The position numbers and the translations under genes were made by a program. Below are positions 52,872 to 61,898 of a stretch of DNA of 64,000 bases, one piece after another (within the stretch, counting starts at the first letter, position 1; each line of letters opens with the position of its first letter). Below the pieces are notes generated by a model that was not told where the DNA came from, searched no databases, and worked only from the letters and a program-made list of their open reading frames with translations. The DNA is taken from the NCBI GenBank assembly GCA_963733945.1, contig CAVTFD010000038.1:1-64000 (forward strand), given 5' to 3'. The stretch comes from AP-15 sp963733945. GTDB lineage: Bacteria > Pseudomonadota > Alphaproteobacteria > ATCC43930 > CGMCC-115725.

Positions 52872-53522
52872 ATGGCACAAAAAGGTCGCGGGATTTTCAT
52901 GGTGTACGTTGATATCGACGCCCAGCACGTGCAGGAATTCAACGAGTGGTATAACAAGGAACATCTGCCGGAATTGCTGTCGGTGCCCGGCATTCTCTCA
53001 GCGGCCCGCTATGAGGCGGTCAAGGGTGGCCCGCAGTACCTGGCATGCTATGAACTGGAAAGCGCGGCGGTGATGCAGACGCCGGCGTTTACCAACCGGC
53101 CGCGGACGCCATGGGGACAGAAAGTCTCGCCGTCCATTATTGGGAAGAATTTGACACGCATTGTCGGGGAACAGATTTACCCGGAGGGCATGGAAATGCC
53201 GGAGCGCGGCATGGCGCCGGTGTTGCAGATTGGCCGCATGTCCGTCCCTGCCGAGGTCGATGCGGAGTGGAACGCCTGGTACAGTAGGGAATATGTGCCA
53301 GGTTACCGCAAGGTGCCGGGAGTGATCTACGCCCGCCGCTATCGGGTTCTCGAGGGCGCCAGCGGCTACAGCACGGTCTACGAATTTGCCAGTACGGCGG
53401 TGCCCGAAAGCGCGGAGTGGAAGGAACAACAGCAACATTCCTCGCCCAATTCGCCGCGGATGCGGCAGGCCATGACGCATGCGCCGGGTTCTGCCGGGGT
53501 GTACGTACAGGTGAATCCCTAA
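52872..53522 (+). CDS. Dimeric alpha/beta-barrel (EthD-like) protein, tandem domains
   Basis: A 216-residue protein. ATG 52872 has GGAGGA upstream. Two similar halves are visible: IFMVYVDIDAQHVQEFNEWYNKEHLPEL, then ...SVPGILSAARYEA, and later VPAEVDAEWNAWYSREYVPG ...KVPGVIYARRYRV. The repeated WY-x(3)-E/Y-x-P and VPG(I/V)xxARRY motifs are the DabB/EthD-like ferredoxin fold. Such proteins are catalytic or binding partners in degradation pathways. It follows the aldolase, probably in a shared catabolic set with the cupin. Confidence 0.75.
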   Translation: MAQKGRGIFMVYVDIDAQHVQEFNEWYNKEHLPELLSVPGILSAARYEAVKGGPQYLACYELESAAVMQTPAFTNRPRTPWGQKVSPSIIGKNLTRIVGEQIYPEGMEMPERGMAPVLQIGRMSVPAEVDAEWNAWYSREYVPGYRKVPGVIYARRYRVLEGASGYSTVYEFASTAVPESAEWKEQQQHSSPNSPRMRQAMTHAPGSAGVYVQVNP

Positions 53523-54324
53523 AGTCGAGGGTGCGCTAGATGTCTATTTTGTAAGTCCTGAGCCAGCTGTCTTGGAGCCGCGTGCGCATTTAACAGAAAG
53601 GTGGGTTTCACGCGGCGAACAAACGGTGCGGCAAAGCGCACCCAGGGCCGTCAAGCCTCATGTAGCGTGTTCAGCGTTCGTCACACGTTGCTTTGAAGCC
53701 GTGTTGCAGGCCTCGTGGAAGACAATGGTCGGATACTGTTGGCGAGCTTAAAAGTGCCGACGTTGAGGCGGGCGAGACGAAGCACGGGAGGGGAGAGTAA
53801 CGAGGTAATATGCGCTAAGTTAATTCGGCGTAGATTCCGCCATTCGTCGCGCGATCTGGGCTCGCGTCTGGTCAATGTGGGCTAAGAACCATTCTGCTCT
53901 CCTGGTCAGGTTCGCACCGTGCGGCCAGCATTTGACGCACAAGACGCGCCGGCGGGATAGCGGCTTTGGCCAGGGTTGAGGCAACGATCTACATTAGCTG
54001 CCGCTGGCGACCTTGCCCGCCTGGAGATCGAAGAGGGCACATCACGAAATAGGGATACATAAATACTCGTGCTGAAATGGGTGAATATCCGACAATTCAT
54101 AACTTTCCTATACTCCTAAAATGAAGGCGTTCTGAGAGTCCCCGGGGTCAGTGGGCACGGCTATGGCTAAGCAGCCTGACGAATGCCCGCATCCTAGTTT
54201 GAATTAGTGTCGACGTTGACGGTTTGACTTGTTCGACCCATGACCGGGGAACGGCTGGTTTCGACGCCCAACGGCCGATAAGACCTGTGCGGCATTTGCA
54301 GCAGGCTCACCTTGCTGCCAGCTA
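53523..54324. other. 800-nt gap, no gene found
   Basis: Several short frames exist on both strands, but none has a start, length or composition that supports a gene. AT content is raised around 53990-54130. No tRNA, insertion-sequence end or clear terminator was seen. The gap separates the aldolase set from the convergent AroE-like gene. Confidence 0.4.
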
Positions 54325-55158
54325 TCAGTATGAAATTTGGGAGACTGCCCGCAGCTCGTCGGGGGTTGCGTTGCCGTAGCCGAAGAATTCGAGGTATGCC
54401 GGTATCTGTTCGAACAGCATGTCTGTTCCGACCTGGTAACGGCAGCCGCGCCGCGCCACCGCTTTGAGCAGCAGCGACAGCTCGTCGGTCAGTACTACGT
54501 CTCCGACGAAGGTGTCGCTTCCGAGGCGCGCCGGATCGAACGGAAGCGGGTCGCCGACCGACATGCCGAGCGGTGTCGCATTTACCACCAGCTGGAACCC
54601 GGCAGGATCGTTGTCTCGCGGGCCGACGGTCAAGGTTGGGAAGTGCCGGCGCAGGCGGGCTGCGAGGCCTTGGGCAGCTGCGGCGTGGATATCGAACAGC
54701 GCGATCGATCGCGCCCCCTCCGCGGCAATCGCGGCGGCGATCGCCGAACCGACACCGCCGGCCCCGACAATCAGACAATCCGCGCCGGTAAAGTCGAAGC
54801 CCTTGCGCTTTGCCCCGCGCACAAAACCGATGCCGTCGAACAGCTCGCCATAGAGCGAGCCGTCCGGACGACGAAGGACGGCATTGCACGAGCCGGCCAC
54901 CTGTACTGCCACGGCGGCCTCATCGAGCAGACCCACCGTGGCGACCTTGTGGGGCATCGTCACGAGCGCGCCGCGGATGTTGCTGAGGCGAAATAGCGGG
55001 CGCAGGAACGCCGCATAATCTTCGGCCCGCACACCCATCGGGACCACCACGGCATTGATGCCGCGCGATGCGAACCACGGATTGTAGATCATTGGCGCGG
55101 TAAAGGTCTCGGTCGGGTAGCCGAGATGGGCGATTAACTCCGTATAACCGTTGATCAT
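54325..55158 (-). CDS. Shikimate dehydrogenase-like oxidoreductase
   Basis: A 277-residue protein from ATG 55158, GGGAGAG upstream. It has the AroE fold: GALVTMPHKVATVGLLDEAA (catalytic Lys region), LFDGIGFVRGAK (the Asp of the NTDGxG block), the NAD(P) loop LIVGAGGVGSAIAAAIAAEG, LVVNATPLGM and a C-terminus with GTDMLFEQIPAYLEFFGYG. The shikimate-binding SxS near the N-terminus is replaced by TFTAPMIYN, so a quinate- or hydroxy-acid-type substrate is more likely than the standard aroE role. Minus strand, isolated. Confidence 0.8.
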   Translation of the reverse strand: MINGYTELIAHLGYPTETFTAPMIYNPWFASRGINAVVVPMGVRAEDYAAFLRPLFRLSNIRGALVTMPHKVATVGLLDEAAVAVQVAGSCNAVLRRPDGSLYGELFDGIGFVRGAKRKGFDFTGADCLIVGAGGVGSAIAAAIAAEGARSIALFDIHAAAAQGLAARLRRHFPTLTVGPRDNDPAGFQLVVNATPLGMSVGDPLPFDPARLGSDTFVGDVVLTDELSLLLKAVARRGCRYQVGTDMLFEQIPAYLEFFGYGNATPDELRAVSQISY

Positions 55159-55524
55159 GTGCTTCTCTCCCGACCCTGCCCAACCGCCCACTGACGGCGA
55201 AGAGCGCTCTGGGGATAGATTATCGAGCTGGTCGATGTCGACCAGTGCTGAGGTGGAAAGGGTTCCGCTTCGGAGGCTGAACTCGTTTTCTTCGCGTCGA
55301 TCCGATCCCTGGAACAAGAGATATTCCTTGCGGGCAGCGATTTGGTTGGCCCTCGCAATCCATGGTCGCCCCCGTTGGGCCGATCACACCCTCCAGAGCT
55401 CCGGCCGATTGGCCGGCAAGGAAATCTACCGCGACGACAGGCTGAGCACGTTAGCCCGATATGCATTCGCAGCGGGGAGTCGAGACCGTGCTAGAACGCT
55501 CTCGCTCGTGGGCAGGAGGCAGCG

Positions 55525-55620
55525 ATGCATGCGGTGTGGTACGAGCGGCAGGGAGCGGCGGACGAGGTCCTGGTCTGTGGCGAATTGCCAACGCCCGAGG
55601 TGCGCCGTCCGATGCCGCAT
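55525..55620 (+). pseudogene. N-terminal fragment of a quinone-oxidoreductase-like dehydrogenase
   Basis: ATG 55525 opens MHAVWYERQGAADEVLVCGE-LPTPE, the usual first strand of zinc-independent quinone oxidoreductases (medium-chain dehydrogenase family). The following codons (VRRPMPHPKAGTQSGTV) have left the family, and the rest of the ~330-residue enzyme, including the nucleotide-binding domain, is absent. A remnant of a deleted gene. The surrounding 55160-55877 contains nothing else recognisable. Confidence 0.5.
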
Positions 55621-55877
55621 CCGAAGGCTGGAACGCAGAGCGGCACGGTCGCCGCCAAAAACCAGTGCATCGCAACCGGTGCTGCTCTAGGCCATAACCA
55701 AGTCCGCGCGCTCGATGTTGAGAGGCGGGGTCTACGCCAGCCGGGGGTCGGCATCGTTCATCGCCGTCGCGCGCGTCTCCGCAATAAGCGCCCGCAGCTC
55801 GGCGAAGTCCTCACCCCATCGTTAGACTTGACTGACATAGCGGCGCCGTCGGCGTGGCAGGAGGAGGTTGGATGAGG

Positions 55878-56696
55878 CTATTCCTTGAACTGGGCGGCAC
55901 GCCAGCGGACGGCGGCGGGAACGCCCTCGGCGGCGACGATGTTGCGGAATTTGACGCCGAACTCGGTGCTCGTCGCGTAGAGCGGGCCGACGACGTCGAG
56001 CCCCGCATAAAGCGCCGTGCGGAAACCGGCGGCGTCAGCGGTGCGGTTGATCGCGCGCTTGGCGGCATAGAGGGCTTCAGGCGAGATCAGCGACAGCCGC
56101 TTCGCCCAGCGCAGGCCCGCTTCGGGCAATTCGGCTAGCGGCACAACGCGATTGACCATGCCGAGTGACTGTGCCGTCGCGGCGTCGATCGTGTCGCCGA
56201 AATACAAAAGCTCGCGCGCCTTCTTGTAGCCGATGATCGCCGGCATCACGATTGCCGGGCCGACGCTCGAAAAGCGCACCTCCGGTTCGCCGAAGAGCGC
56301 GTTGTCAGCCGCGATCGTCAGATCGCACAGCAAGACGAGCTCACAGCCGCCGCCCATTACATGCCCCTGAACCGCGGCGATGACCGGCTTCTTCATCATC
56401 CACGGCGCCATCTCGAAATCCAGCTGCACCTTTAAATGCTCGTGCGCCTTGGTCGGGTCGCTGCGCCAGTCATCCTTGCCCGGCTCTTTGGCGCCGATGT
56501 CGTAGCCGGCGCAAAAGCTGCGCCCGGCAGCGCGCAGCAAGACCACGCTCGCCGCCGGGTCATCATCGGCGCGGCGGAAAGCCTCGAGCAGCTGATCCTG
56601 CAATTCGGCGCTGATGGCGTTGAGCTTGTCGGGACGGTTCAAGGTGATGACGGCGACCTTGTCGTCGACATCGTACAACACTATGGGATCGGCCAC
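55878..56696 (-). CDS. Enoyl-CoA hydratase/isomerase family protein
   Basis: A 272-residue crotonase-fold protein. GTG 56696 has GAGGAG eight bases upstream. It carries VAVITLNRPDKLNAI, the oxyanion region FCAGYDIGAKE, KPVIAAVQGHVMGGGCELVL and LFGEPEVRFSSVGPAIVMP. One catalytic Glu position (GEPEVRF) is kept. It should add water to an enoyl-CoA or do a related reaction. Adjacent to an acyl-CoA synthetase alpha unit, and part of acyl-CoA catabolism. Its C-terminus has family-typical ALYAAKRAINRT. Confidence 0.9.
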   Translation of the reverse strand: MADPIVLYDVDDKVAVITLNRPDKLNAISAELQDQLLEAFRRADDDPAASVVLLRAAGRSFCAGYDIGAKEPGKDDWRSDPTKAHEHLKVQLDFEMAPWMMKKPVIAAVQGHVMGGGCELVLLCDLTIAADNALFGEPEVRFSSVGPAIVMPAIIGYKKARELLYFGDTIDAATAQSLGMVNRVVPLAELPEAGLRWAKRLSLISPEALYAAKRAINRTADAAGFRTALYAGLDVVGPLYATSTEFGVKFRNIVAAEGVPAAVRWRAAQFKE

Positions 56697-56712
56697 TTTG
56701 GACACTCCTCGG

Positions 56713-58101
56713 CTAGGGGTTTCGTGGCATCGCCCACCGGGCGATGCGGTCGATCGCGGTGAGGCCCTCGCGCAAACCGCTGACGACCGGGATGCGCTGG
56801 GTGCGCAAATGGGCGATCTGGTCTCGGTCCATGACGCCCGGTCGCGTGTGCAGCAGGTAATGGGGTTTGGCGCTGCGCGCCGCCGCGGCAGCGAAGAGAT
56901 CGAGATAGGTGCGGGCGAGCTCCGGAGTGTCGAACGGCTGGCCGTCGCAATTGTCGCGGCAAAAGGCGATGATGTCATGCTCGGGACTGGCGTCGAACAG
57001 CGCCAGCGCTCTAGGCAGATTGGCGGCGAAGGTGCCGCTGCCCCAGGCGTCGAGCGGGTTGCCGTCGCCGGTGATGAAACCGATCTGCCGTGCGATCTCG
57101 GCCCGGGAAGCGGGCGCGAGAGGCGGCACTTGCAAATCCGCCGTAGCGGCGAGGTCGAGGATCAGCTCGGCCAGCCCGCCGGACGAGGTGATGACCCCGA
57201 TCCGCCGCCCGGCCGGCGGCTTCCAGTGCTGGAACGCCGCCAATACCTCGGTCAGCTCGACCAGGTCCGCGACTTCGATCGCACGATGGGCGCGCAGCAG
57301 TTCTGAGATCGCGCCGGGATCGCCGGCCTCGCCGCCGGTATGGGTGGTGACGGCATGCCGGGTGCGCGACGCGCGGCCAACCTTCAGCGCCACCACCGGC
57401 TTGCCGGCCTCTCTGGCGCGCTCAAGCGCGGCGGCGAAACGTTCCGGCTGCCTGACGGTCTCGATAAAGGCGCCGATGATCTTGGTATGTGGGTCGTCGG
57501 CCAGATATTCGAGGTAATCGGCCGCGGCCAGCACCGCTTCGTTGCCGGACGAGACGACGTGGCTGAAGCCGAAGCGCCTGATGTCGGTCAGCAGGGTCAC
57601 GCAAAAGGCGCCGCTCTGTGAGACGATGCCGACATTGCCGGCAAGGCCCGCCGGGTCGCGCAATTCTTGCAGATAGGTCGTATTGGGATGATGCGGGTTG
57701 AGGACGCCCATGCAATTGGGGCCGCACAGCGCGATCCCGGCCTCACGACAGATCCCGGCGATTTGCACCTGCAGCCGGCGGCCGTTCTCGCCCTGCTCGG
57801 CAAAGCCGCCGTCATAGATGACTGCGGCCCTGACTCCACGCTCGGCCGCGCCGGCAAAGGCATCGAGCACGCGCTCATGACCCATGCAGAACAGCGCCAC
57901 GTCGGGTGTTTCCGGCAGCTCGGCGATGCTCGGCCAGCATCGGCGGCCGAGCACGGATGAATAATTCGGGTTGACCGGAAAGACCCCGCCGGCAAAGCCG
58001 ATGCGGTCGAGCGAAATGATCAACCGCCGCCCGATCGTCGGCTTGTCGGAGGCACCGATTATCGCGATCGATGTCGGCCTGAACAGCGCGTCGAGCTGCA
58101 T
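56713..58101 (-). CDS. NDP-forming acyl-CoA synthetase, alpha-type (CoA-binding) subunit
   Basis: A 462-residue protein. The N-terminal CoA-binding domain has SIAIIGASDKPTIGRRL and GPNCMGVLNP. The succinyl-CoA-synthetase-like part has GIVSQSGAFC, and the phosphohistidine loop lies in VTTHTGGEAGDPGAISELLR. The ATP-grasp beta domain of full-length enzymes is missing; it may be encoded elsewhere, or this is an alpha-only member. Forms or uses acyl-CoA with ATP/ADP. It ends 16 nt before the enoyl-CoA hydratase start, so the two are co-transcribed. Confidence 0.88.
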   Translation of the reverse strand: MQLDALFRPTSIAIIGASDKPTIGRRLIISLDRIGFAGGVFPVNPNYSSVLGRRCWPSIAELPETPDVALFCMGHERVLDAFAGAAERGVRAAVIYDGGFAEQGENGRRLQVQIAGICREAGIALCGPNCMGVLNPHHPNTTYLQELRDPAGLAGNVGIVSQSGAFCVTLLTDIRRFGFSHVVSSGNEAVLAAADYLEYLADDPHTKIIGAFIETVRQPERFAAALERAREAGKPVVALKVGRASRTRHAVTTHTGGEAGDPGAISELLRAHRAIEVADLVELTEVLAAFQHWKPPAGRRIGVITSSGGLAELILDLAATADLQVPPLAPASRAEIARQIGFITGDGNPLDAWGSGTFAANLPRALALFDASPEHDIIAFCRDNCDGQPFDTPELARTYLDLFAAAAARSAKPHYLLHTRPGVMDRDQIAHLRTQRIPVVSGLREGLTAIDRIARWAMPRNP

Positions 58102-58430
58102 CGTCGATCGCTCCCAGCTCGGATCGAAGTGCCGAAGGTTACTACACCCCGGGTTTCACGCCACTACACCGCGCAATGGCCGCGTCATGGCTCGGGCGGA
58201 TCGACGAGCTAGGGTATCGACACCATAAGCTCGATAATCCCCTCTCTCGCCAGCCTTTCGGGACCGATCGGTTACACGGTCAAAGGCATCAGCCCACCGC
58301 GGCGCGAAAGATCCGGATTTTTTTACCGCCGGCGATCTTGCCGGCCTCCTCGTGAGCGACGCCACCGCGCAGTATCGCACCGTCGCCGTGGAAGTCGTCG
58401 TCCCTGACGCAATTACGAGAATTTTTGCAA

Positions 58431-58448
58431 GTGTGAGCTTGTTCACAC
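58431..58448. promoter_or_regulatory. CRP/FNR-type palindromic operator
   Basis: GTGTGA-GCTTGT-TCACAC is a perfect 6+6 palindrome and contains exactly TGTGA-N6-TCACA, the consensus for CRP-like (cAMP receptor) proteins. It lies 66 nt upstream of the ATG at 58515 and about 490 nt upstream of the PEP-CTERM gene. The window also encodes a class III cyclase, so a cAMP-responsive regulator may exist. Other CRP/FNR-family members can share this sequence. Confidence 0.6.
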
Positions 58449-58514
58449 ATGCGCCCAGTGCACGCCTCTATGGTCTCACCGCCTCAAAGGCCCGCTTCGG
58501 GGAGGACGGCGGTC

Positions 58515-58796
58515 ATGAGCACCGTCAAATTTCTATGGGTTTCGCCGCGGCTGCGCTGCTTGCGCTACCGGTGCAATCGGGCGCGCGCGGAGATCGGGAC
58601 GAAGATCGTCGAAGAAGTCGATTTTGCGACACGCAGCGCCGCCGTGCAGCATCAATTCAAGCACGCGGTATGGACCTTACGCTCGTTTTGGTATCCCGAG
58701 GCGCTAAAGAATTTCACCACGGTTACCGTAACCGAGCCCGACTGCGCGATCGACTATCGGGGCCCCGCGATGAGCCATTGGTATCCGCTGTGGTAG
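58515..58796 (+). CDS. Small hypothetical protein, possibly exported
   Basis: ATG 58515 follows GGAGG. The frame gives 93 residues ending MSHWYPLW. The body (EIGTKIVEEVDFATRSAAVQ, HQFKHAVWTLRSFWYPEALK) is protein-like, but residues 8-30 are Arg/Cys-rich (WVSPRLRCLRYRCNRARA). In the next frame this same stretch reads MGFAAAALLALPVQSGARG, a convincing signal peptide. Two compensating one-base changes could join MSTVKFL to it and return to the frame. The true N-terminus is therefore uncertain. No known family. Confidence 0.4.
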   Translation: MSTVKFLWVSPRLRCLRYRCNRARAEIGTKIVEEVDFATRSAAVQHQFKHAVWTLRSFWYPEALKNFTTVTVTEPDCAIDYRGPAMSHWYPLW

Positions 58797-58940
58797 TATC
58801 CGCCCTGGCCGTCTCGCTGAAAGCGGGTGCTGACGCGGTGACGAAAGCGATGGCGGCGCCGACCAAGATCGAGCACGAGAGAGAGAGCGAGAGAGCGGCG
58901 GCAACTGTAGGTTCAGCTTGAACCTGTAAGGAATGTTTCA

Positions 58941-59627
58941 ATGCGTGTTCTCTATATGGCTCTGATCCTCGGACTCGCGGTCGCTTCCACTGCGGCGGCT
59001 GGGCCGATAGCCAATCTGGCGCTTCAAAGCCAGCCGGGCGATTTCATCGGCCAAGGCGACATCTTCGACATCGCCTATACCCCTGCGAACTCAGACTTCT
59101 TCTCTCCGCAGGTGAGACGGACGGTCGGCTCCTCGCCCGCCGAGCTCCTGTTCGTCCTTGGGACCGTGACGGGCGACGCCTCCAACACCTTTGCTCTGCT
59201 GTTCTTCGGCACGGATCAGCTCGGCATACCCATGCAGACCGGTGTTTATACGGACGCGCAGCGCGCCGACTTCGCGACACCCGGACACCCCGGCCTCGAC
59301 ATCAGCTTCCAGAACCGGGGCTGCAACACGGTCAGCGGCAGCTTCACCGTCACCGACGCAGTGTTCACCGGCGACACGATCAACTCCTTCTCGGCAAGTT
59401 TCGTTCAGCATTGCGAGGGCGCCGAGCCCGCGCTGACGGGTTCGTTCACATACTTCTCCGCTGCGCCCGCGGCGGTTCCGGAGCCGGGAACTTCCGCACT
59501 ACTGGCCTTTCCTCTTCTTGCGATCTTCTTCGTCTCCTACCTGATCAGGCGCCCAAGCAGAGCAAGCGACTGGAGCCGCATGAACAAGGGGCCACTCCGT
59601 CATTGCGAGTTCCTATTGGCCCTGTGA
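58941..59627 (+). CDS. PEP-CTERM sorting-domain protein
   Basis: A 228-residue secreted protein; ATG 58941 follows AAGGAA. Signal peptide MRVLYMALILGLAVASTAAA. The body (LFFGTDQLGIPMQTGVY, FQNRGCNTVSGSFTVTDAVF, FVQHCEGAEPALTGSFTYF) forms beta strands with two cysteines and no known enzyme motif. The exosortase signal VPEPGTSALLAFPLLAIFF is near residue 180, followed by LIRRPSR. The frame continues ~25 residues past the usual end (SDWSRMNKGPLRHCEFLLAL), as in the PEP-CTERM gene at 31681. Confidence 0.8.
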   Translation: MRVLYMALILGLAVASTAAAGPIANLALQSQPGDFIGQGDIFDIAYTPANSDFFSPQVRRTVGSSPAELLFVLGTVTGDASNTFALLFFGTDQLGIPMQTGVYTDAQRADFATPGHPGLDISFQNRGCNTVSGSFTVTDAVFTGDTINSFSASFVQHCEGAEPALTGSFTYFSAAPAAVPEPGTSALLAFPLLAIFFVSYLIRRPSRASDWSRMNKGPLRHCEFLLAL

Positions 59628-60331
59628 GTTATGGCATGACGATCGCTCAAATCGCCGCGGTTTATGGTATCGCCGCCGGCGAGGTGGCGAGGCTTCTCGG
59701 CAAGCGTGACATTTCCGACCCCTGCCCGGCTCAGGCGCGGTGATCAGGCAGTCGGCTATACGTGATAATCGAGAGGTTTCTGTGAGGTCGCGCCGATGAG
59801 CGGCGGATGTGGCGAGTGCGATGGCATGATCTCATCGAAACCCGATCTCCCGAGGGACCTCCGGGCCCACCGCCACCGCCGGCCGCGACCACCAATCCGT
59901 AGTCGCCGGAGAACACCACCGCGCTCGCACCGCCACCACGACCGCCGCAGAGCGCACTACGACCGCCGAAGCCGCCTGTTACCCCGCCCAGCACCTCAGC
60001 CGCCATAATTGCTTGTCGTGTCGCGAAAGAGCTGCATGGCAGTATCGGCGCTAGCCCGCTGACATTTTGTTCCAAGGCCAACTTAAGATCGTCGCGGAAA
60101 CCACTATCCACCAGCTTTGAGAAGGCCGGCGATGTCAGCGTTTGGTCGGCGACCGCGGCTGGTCAGCCAATTTGTTCAAGCCCAGTGCGCGGCTTCGCCC
60201 CTCATGGTGCCGTCTATCGAGCCGCCCGCAACAATGCTGGACCGCGCTGGCTTATGTCGTGCGCGACAGCGCGGCGCGAGGCCTAGATCCGGTGAGCGGC
60301 GAGTGCCGCTCAACGGATCCCGGTTCGCCGG
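59628..60331. other. Low-confidence intergenic region with short fragments
   Basis: A 35-codon frame from ATG 59636 (MTIAQIAAVYGIAAGEVARL) looks like a helix-turn-helix piece but has no partner. On the minus strand a frame across 59731-60111 contains Gly-rich stretches (GGFGGRSALCGGRGGGASAV, GLVVAAGGGGGPGG) reminiscent of glycine-rich surface proteins, but its ends are arginine-rich and it lacks a signal peptide. Neither is supported as a gene. Both may be decayed remains. Confidence 0.3.
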
Positions 60332-60811
60332 TTATTCCGCTGCTTCCTTTTCCGCGACCGGCGTCAGGTCGTAGCGTTGCATCGCAAAGCTGATCGCTTC
60401 GTTCCAGCCGCGGCTGCGGATATCGATCTGGACCTCATCGGGACCGAGATACTTTAAGTTGACCGCGTCGCCCATCGGCGTCATCTCGGCTCTTTCGGTT
60501 TTCGGGATTGGCACGGGCGAAAAATTCGCGTCTCTCAGAGACTTGGCGGTTGCTTGTTCGTCGTCTACATAAAATCCGATGTGGTGAATACCGCGCAAGT
60601 CGGAAGTCTGTCCCGGACCGAGCTTTGGCGCCCCGGCTTCGCCATATTTCAGAATAGCGAAATAAATGTAACCGTCGCTGAGCCAGACTCCCTTTTCGCC
60701 GGTGTCGCCCGGGCGGCGGTACAGCTCGGTTAGACCGAACTGTTCCTTGTAGAATTCCGCGGTCTTCGCGGGATCGTCGGTCACGAGTGCGATATGCCTG
60801 ATGCGAGCCAT
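60332..60811 (-). CDS. VOC-fold (glyoxalase-like) protein, 159 residues
   Basis: Two beta-alpha-beta-beta-beta modules: MARIRHIALVTDDPAKTAEFYKEQFGL, with RIRHIALVTDD as the first metal strand, and DLRGIHHIGFYVDDEQATA as the second, where His in GIHHIGF gives another ligand. The end, YLGPDEVQIDIRSRGW, carries the Glu/Asp position. Metal-dependent glyoxalase/dioxygenase-like chemistry is likely, but substrate unknown. It sits 169 nt from another VOC gene on the same strand; they may serve one degradation pathway. Confidence 0.85.
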   Translation of the reverse strand: MARIRHIALVTDDPAKTAEFYKEQFGLTELYRRPGDTGEKGVWLSDGYIYFAILKYGEAGAPKLGPGQTSDLRGIHHIGFYVDDEQATAKSLRDANFSPVPIPKTERAEMTPMGDAVNLKYLGPDEVQIDIRSRGWNEAISFAMQRYDLTPVAEKEAAE

Positions 60812-60980
60812 CCGCTTTCTCCCTAAGTTCCTGCACTTGTCGGCAGCGCAGATCCTGCTGTGTAGGCTAGGCTCTCCAACGCGTGACCGTCAAGAGAACC
60901 CCCGCGAATTGAACAGAGCGAATTGACCTTCGGCGGGGACCGACCCCGCCCAGGCGCAGCGGCTGCTTTTCTGCCGATAC

Positions 60981-61583
60981 TCACTCGGCCGGGGCCGCGG
61001 CTGCCTGTGGCTTGCCGAAACTCGGGGTGTCGGTGCGGTCGACCAGCGCTTCGGGGCCCTCGCTCGGCAAGTTTTCAGCCCAGTTGATCGCGCCGTCGAT
61101 GTCGCCTTCCCACATTTCGCGCGGCAGCTCGTAGAGGAACTCGACGCCATAGCCGTTGGGATCGTTGATGTAGACGCTGTGCGTGACCCCATGGTTTACG
61201 CGCCAATTGAACTTGACCCCACGGCTCTGCAGAAAGGCCAACTGCTTCAGCCATGCCTCGCGGTTCGCCATGGTCAGCGCCACATGGTTGATCGCGACCC
61301 GGCCGTCGGACAGCACCCATTCAGCCGGCGCCGGCAGGTTCGGGCTCTCGACCAAGGCGACGTCGTGATGGGTCAGCTTGCCGCTGTGCTCGCCGCTGTA
61401 AAAGCGCATCTTGGGCGGGTTCGGTCGGTCCGCGCGAGGGTGCAGCTCACCAACCTGCTTCAGGCCGACGATCTCGGTCCAGAACCGGTGCGATTCCTCG
61501 ATGTCGCGGACGTTCAGCACCAGATGATTGATGCCCGAAGGCGTTACCGCCCGGGTGGGGGCGTCGAAATTCTGCTCGGCCAT
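60981..61583 (-). CDS. VOC-family extradiol-dioxygenase-like protein
   Basis: A 200-residue protein from ATG 61583, GGAG upstream. SGINHLVLNVRDIEESHRFW (His ligand), then LTHHDVALVES, and in the second module VAINHVALTMANREAWLKQL and HGVTHSVYINDPNGYGVEFL with HSVYINDPNGYGVEF as the typical catechol-2,3-dioxygenase end (Glu ligand). It may cleave an aromatic ring or isomerise a glyoxal-type compound. Placed between the other VOC gene and the livK gene. Confidence 0.85.
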   Translation of the reverse strand: MAEQNFDAPTRAVTPSGINHLVLNVRDIEESHRFWTEIVGLKQVGELHPRADRPNPPKMRFYSGEHSGKLTHHDVALVESPNLPAPAEWVLSDGRVAINHVALTMANREAWLKQLAFLQSRGVKFNWRVNHGVTHSVYINDPNGYGVEFLYELPREMWEGDIDGAINWAENLPSEGPEALVDRTDTPSFGKPQAAAAPAE

Positions 61584-61898
61584 CGTCGCACTCCAAAGTT
61601 GCGCATCACATTTGTTACTCCGACACACCCTAGCGCGCAAGCACTTGGGCTATGACCAGGACGTCCGACGGCGGCGGCGCCTCCTGGCCGAGATCATTGG
61701 GTTGCGTACGCTGACGCTCGCCGCCGACGCCGGTGGGCTGCGCCGCGACCGGATGTCTCGTCAAACCGGGGGCCGATGAAATAGAGGAGGCTGATCCGCG
61801 GCGCAATATCGGGTAAAGTCGATTTTTCGCCGCAGCGCCGAGGGGTCGGCACGGCATTTGCCGGGGCAGCGGTCGAAGCTCGAACGGGGAGGTCGAAG

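Noticed and set aside
58870..58905. GAGAGAGAGCGAGAG simple repeat as a functional element
   Set aside because: Short low-complexity tract just before the PEP-CTERM gene; no pattern or partner site supports a role.
59731..60111. Glycine-rich minus-strand gene
   Set aside because: Only the middle is Gly-rich; no signal peptide, poor ends and no Shine-Dalgarno. Noted as a possible relic but not called.
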